From assembly GCA_002780065.1 (NCBI GenBank), contig PEWQ01000042.1, positions 1 through 7,456 of the forward strand: 7,456 nt of DNA, in the 5' to 3' direction. Below, piece by piece: positions 6,880 through 7,456 of this stretch. A model generated the notes under the pieces. It saw only the letters and a list, made by a program, of their open reading frames with translations, searched no databases and was not told where the DNA came from. The stretch comes from Candidatus Hydrogenedentes bacterium CG07_land_8_20_14_0_80_42_17 (GTDB lineage Bacteria > UBA8481). Position 1 is the stretch's first letter. The number at the start of each line of letters is the position of its first letter. A program made the position numbers and the translations under genes.

Positions 6880-7056
6880 ATGAGCGGTTGGTCATGCAAG
6901 TATTTTTTAAATGATTTTTGCTTAAGATTAAAACATGTTTGTACACCTGGATGTAAAGGCTGTGTGCTTAATGGAAAAGTTCAAGTTATAGAAAACAAAA
7001 AAGATCTAAAAGAGAATAAAAAGAAAAGAAGTCATAAAGATGGGAATACAAAATAA
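6880..7056 (+). CDS. Small cysteine-rich protein, probable metal or Fe-S binder
   Basis: ATG 6880 to TAA 7054-7056 encodes 58 residues. AGGGA at 6866-6870, nine bases before the ATG, overlaps the upstream TAG stop, so translation coupling is likely. The first 35 residues hold five cysteines (C6, C14, C21, C25, C28) in the order SCKYFLNDFCLRLK then CTPGCKGCVLNGK. The last 20 residues are a Lys-rich charged tail. There is no signal peptide, so the product is cytoplasmic. The pattern C-x7-C-x6-C-x6-C followed by VL-x-GK recalls small conserved proteins annotated only as hypothetical in deltaproteobacteria and others (from memory). Four to five clustered cysteines suggest a zinc or iron-sulfur site; function is unknown. 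The ordered Cys/Gly/Pro motif and the ribosome site argue against chance. Confidence 0.5.
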   Translation: MSGWSCKYFLNDFCLRLKHVCTPGCKGCVLNGKVQVIENKKDLKENKKKRSHKDGNTK

Positions 7057-7175
7057 ATTTACAGCTTTACATAATGATTTCTGATTCTTAGAAATATAAT
7101 TTATTGCAGAAAAAATAATTAGCTTTTTCTTGACCTATGGGATTTCATAAAGAAAGATTATAGAGTTGTAGTAAT

Positions 7176-7268
7176 GGAGAGGTGGCCGAGCAGGTTTAAG
7201 GCGTTGGTTTGCTAAACCAATGTACCGGCGTTGAACTGGTACCGCGGGTTCGAATCCCGCCCTCTCCG
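7176..7268 (+). tRNA. tRNA-Ser (anticodon GCU)
   Basis: This 93-nt class II tRNA reads AGC/AGU codons. The acceptor stem GGAGAGG (7176-7182) pairs fully with CCTCTCC (7261-7267), with discriminator G7268 as expected for serine. The anticodon stem TTGGT/ACCAA flanks loop TTGCTAA with anticodon GCT at 7211-7213. The long variable arm TACCGG-CGTTGAA-CTGGTA, with a 6-bp stem including one G-T pair, is characteristic of tRNA-Ser. The T arm is GCGGG-TTCGAAT-CCCGC (7244-7260). CCA is not encoded (CGAA follows), so it must be added after transcription. TTGACC at 7130-7135 is a possible -35, but no well-spaced -10 is evident. Confidence 0.5.
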
Positions 7269-7306
7269 AAGCGAAGCGAGGAGAGAATAAAAGCCGCGAT
7301 ACAGGA
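7254..7306 (+). repeat. tRNA-end direct repeat, copy 1
   Basis: It covers the last 15 bases of tRNA-Ser and 38 bases of 3' flank. It matches copy 2 (7356-7408) at 51 of 53 positions, the first 40 exactly; differences are at 7294 (C/T) and 7301 (A/G). Inside it, CTCTCC (7262-7267) and GGAGAG (7280-7285) form a 6-bp inverted repeat around GAAGCGAAGCGA. An out-of-tRNA copy of a tRNA 3' end is what integration leaves behind, but the 102-bp spacing is too small for an element. Confidence 0.5.
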
Positions 7307-7333
7307 TGCATCGCAACCTATGGGATTCGCGGC
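7293..7333. repeat. Inverted repeat between the two direct-repeat copies
   Basis: GCCGCGA (7293-7299) and TCGCGGC (7327-7333) are perfect 7-base arms. A competing inner pair, GCGAT (7296-7300) with ATCGC (7310-7314), allows an alternative fold. The first arm overlaps the end of direct-repeat copy 1, as in composite palindromic intergenic repeats. Confidence 0.5.
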
Positions 7334-7349
7334 TCGCCACGGATGGCGA
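7334..7349. repeat. Small perfect hairpin in the repeat spacer
   Basis: TCGCCA-CGGA-TGGCGA is a perfect 6-bp stem with a 4-base loop, immediately after the 7293-7333 inverted repeat. No T run follows, so it is not an intrinsic terminator. It looks like a module of a palindromic intergenic repeat. Confidence 0.5.
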
Positions 7350-7355
7350 ACGCAC

Positions 7356-7408
7356 ATCCCGCCCTCTCCGAAGCGAAGCGAGGAGAGAATAAAAGTCGCG
7401 ATGCAGGA
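7356..7408 (+). repeat. tRNA-end direct repeat, copy 2
   Basis: It repeats the tRNA-Ser 3' end plus flank 102 bp downstream of copy 1, with 51 of 53 positions identical. It contains the 15-base tRNA tail but none of the rest of the gene, so it is not a tRNA pseudogene remnant of useful length. Similarity stops at 7409, where an unrelated sequence (CTGTCCAAAAAG) begins. Confidence 0.5.
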
Positions 7409-7430
7409 CTGTCCAAAAAGTGTTTACACG

Positions 7431-7456
7431 TGTCATTGCGAGGAGCGGACTCGGCG
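7431..7456 (+). repeat. Probable start of a dispersed TCATTGCGAGGAGCG-type repeat
   Basis: TGTCATTGCGAGGAGCG matches, from memory, the opening of a short intergenic repeat common in many bacterial genomes (usually GTCATTGCGAGGAGCGAAGC). Only its beginning is in the window and no second copy is present to confirm it. Confidence 0.5.

Noticed and set aside
7077-7095. ATTTCT-GATTCTT-AGAAAT hairpin after the Cys-rich gene, followed by AT-rich DNA
   Set aside because: The stem is short and weak and lacks a clear T run, so I could not support it as a terminator.
7133-7327. 12-base direct repeat ACCTATGGGATT at 7133-7144 and 7316-7327 flanking the tRNA
   Set aside because: One or two such 12-mer pairs are expected by chance in a window this size, and the flanks do not match.
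7212-7436. 74-codon minus-strand open frame reading RGRDSNPRYQ near its end
   Set aside because: It is antisense to tRNA-Ser and the flanking repeats; the repeated SLLASLRRGRD comes from the direct repeat, and this is a well-known kind of false protein.

Overview
The window looks like chromosomal DNA from an uncultured, probably Gram-negative-type bacterium with moderate-to-low GC. It uses the standard code, Sec signal peptides, and a mix of weak, absent and good Shine-Dalgarno sites. No gene pins down a phylum. The gene types, the long uncharacterised secreted proteins and the dispersed repeats after the tRNA would suit a candidate-phylum genome, but that is impression only.

Layout, left to right. 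Positions 1-1246 (minus strand) hold a two-gene secreted module: a 213-residue exported beta-rich protein (605-1246), followed 10 bp later by an exported protein with an Ig-like/pilus-chaperone-like or DUF916-like pattern that runs off the left edge (1-594). The module has a clear promoter (perfect TTGACA -35), a LacI-family-type operator over the -10, a leader hairpin and a good ribosome site. The downstream gene carries a perfect palindrome inside its signal-peptide coding region. Positions 1454-4559 (minus strand) hold a membrane sensor histidine kinase without a nearby response regulator, followed after 87 bp by a NodU/CmcH-type O-carbamoyltransferase that ends in a terminator-like hairpin. 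The carbamoyltransferase appears to lack the usual N-terminal HD-motif histidine.

Divergent from the kinase is a 749-residue exported protein of unknown function (4618-6867, plus strand). It has a perfect TATAAT exactly 7 nt before its preferred ATG and no Shine-Dalgarno, so it may be translated from a leaderless mRNA. Immediately downstream is a 58-residue cysteine-rich protein (6880-7056) with its own ribosome site overlapping the previous stop codon; these two are probably one operon.

The right end has a tRNA-Ser(GCU) gene (7176-7268). Its last 15 nt plus 38 nt of flank are repeated 102 bp further on, with several small palindromes between, and the window ends in what looks like a common dispersed repeat. 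The strongest leads are the secreted two-gene module under a LacI-type operator, the uncharacterised secreted protein with its small cysteine-rich partner, and the tRNA-end repeat. No CRISPR array, transposase, phage gene or recognisable defence system is visible.

[Form note: the original answer gave no feature confidences; every 0.5 is a placeholder required by the schema, not an estimate.]
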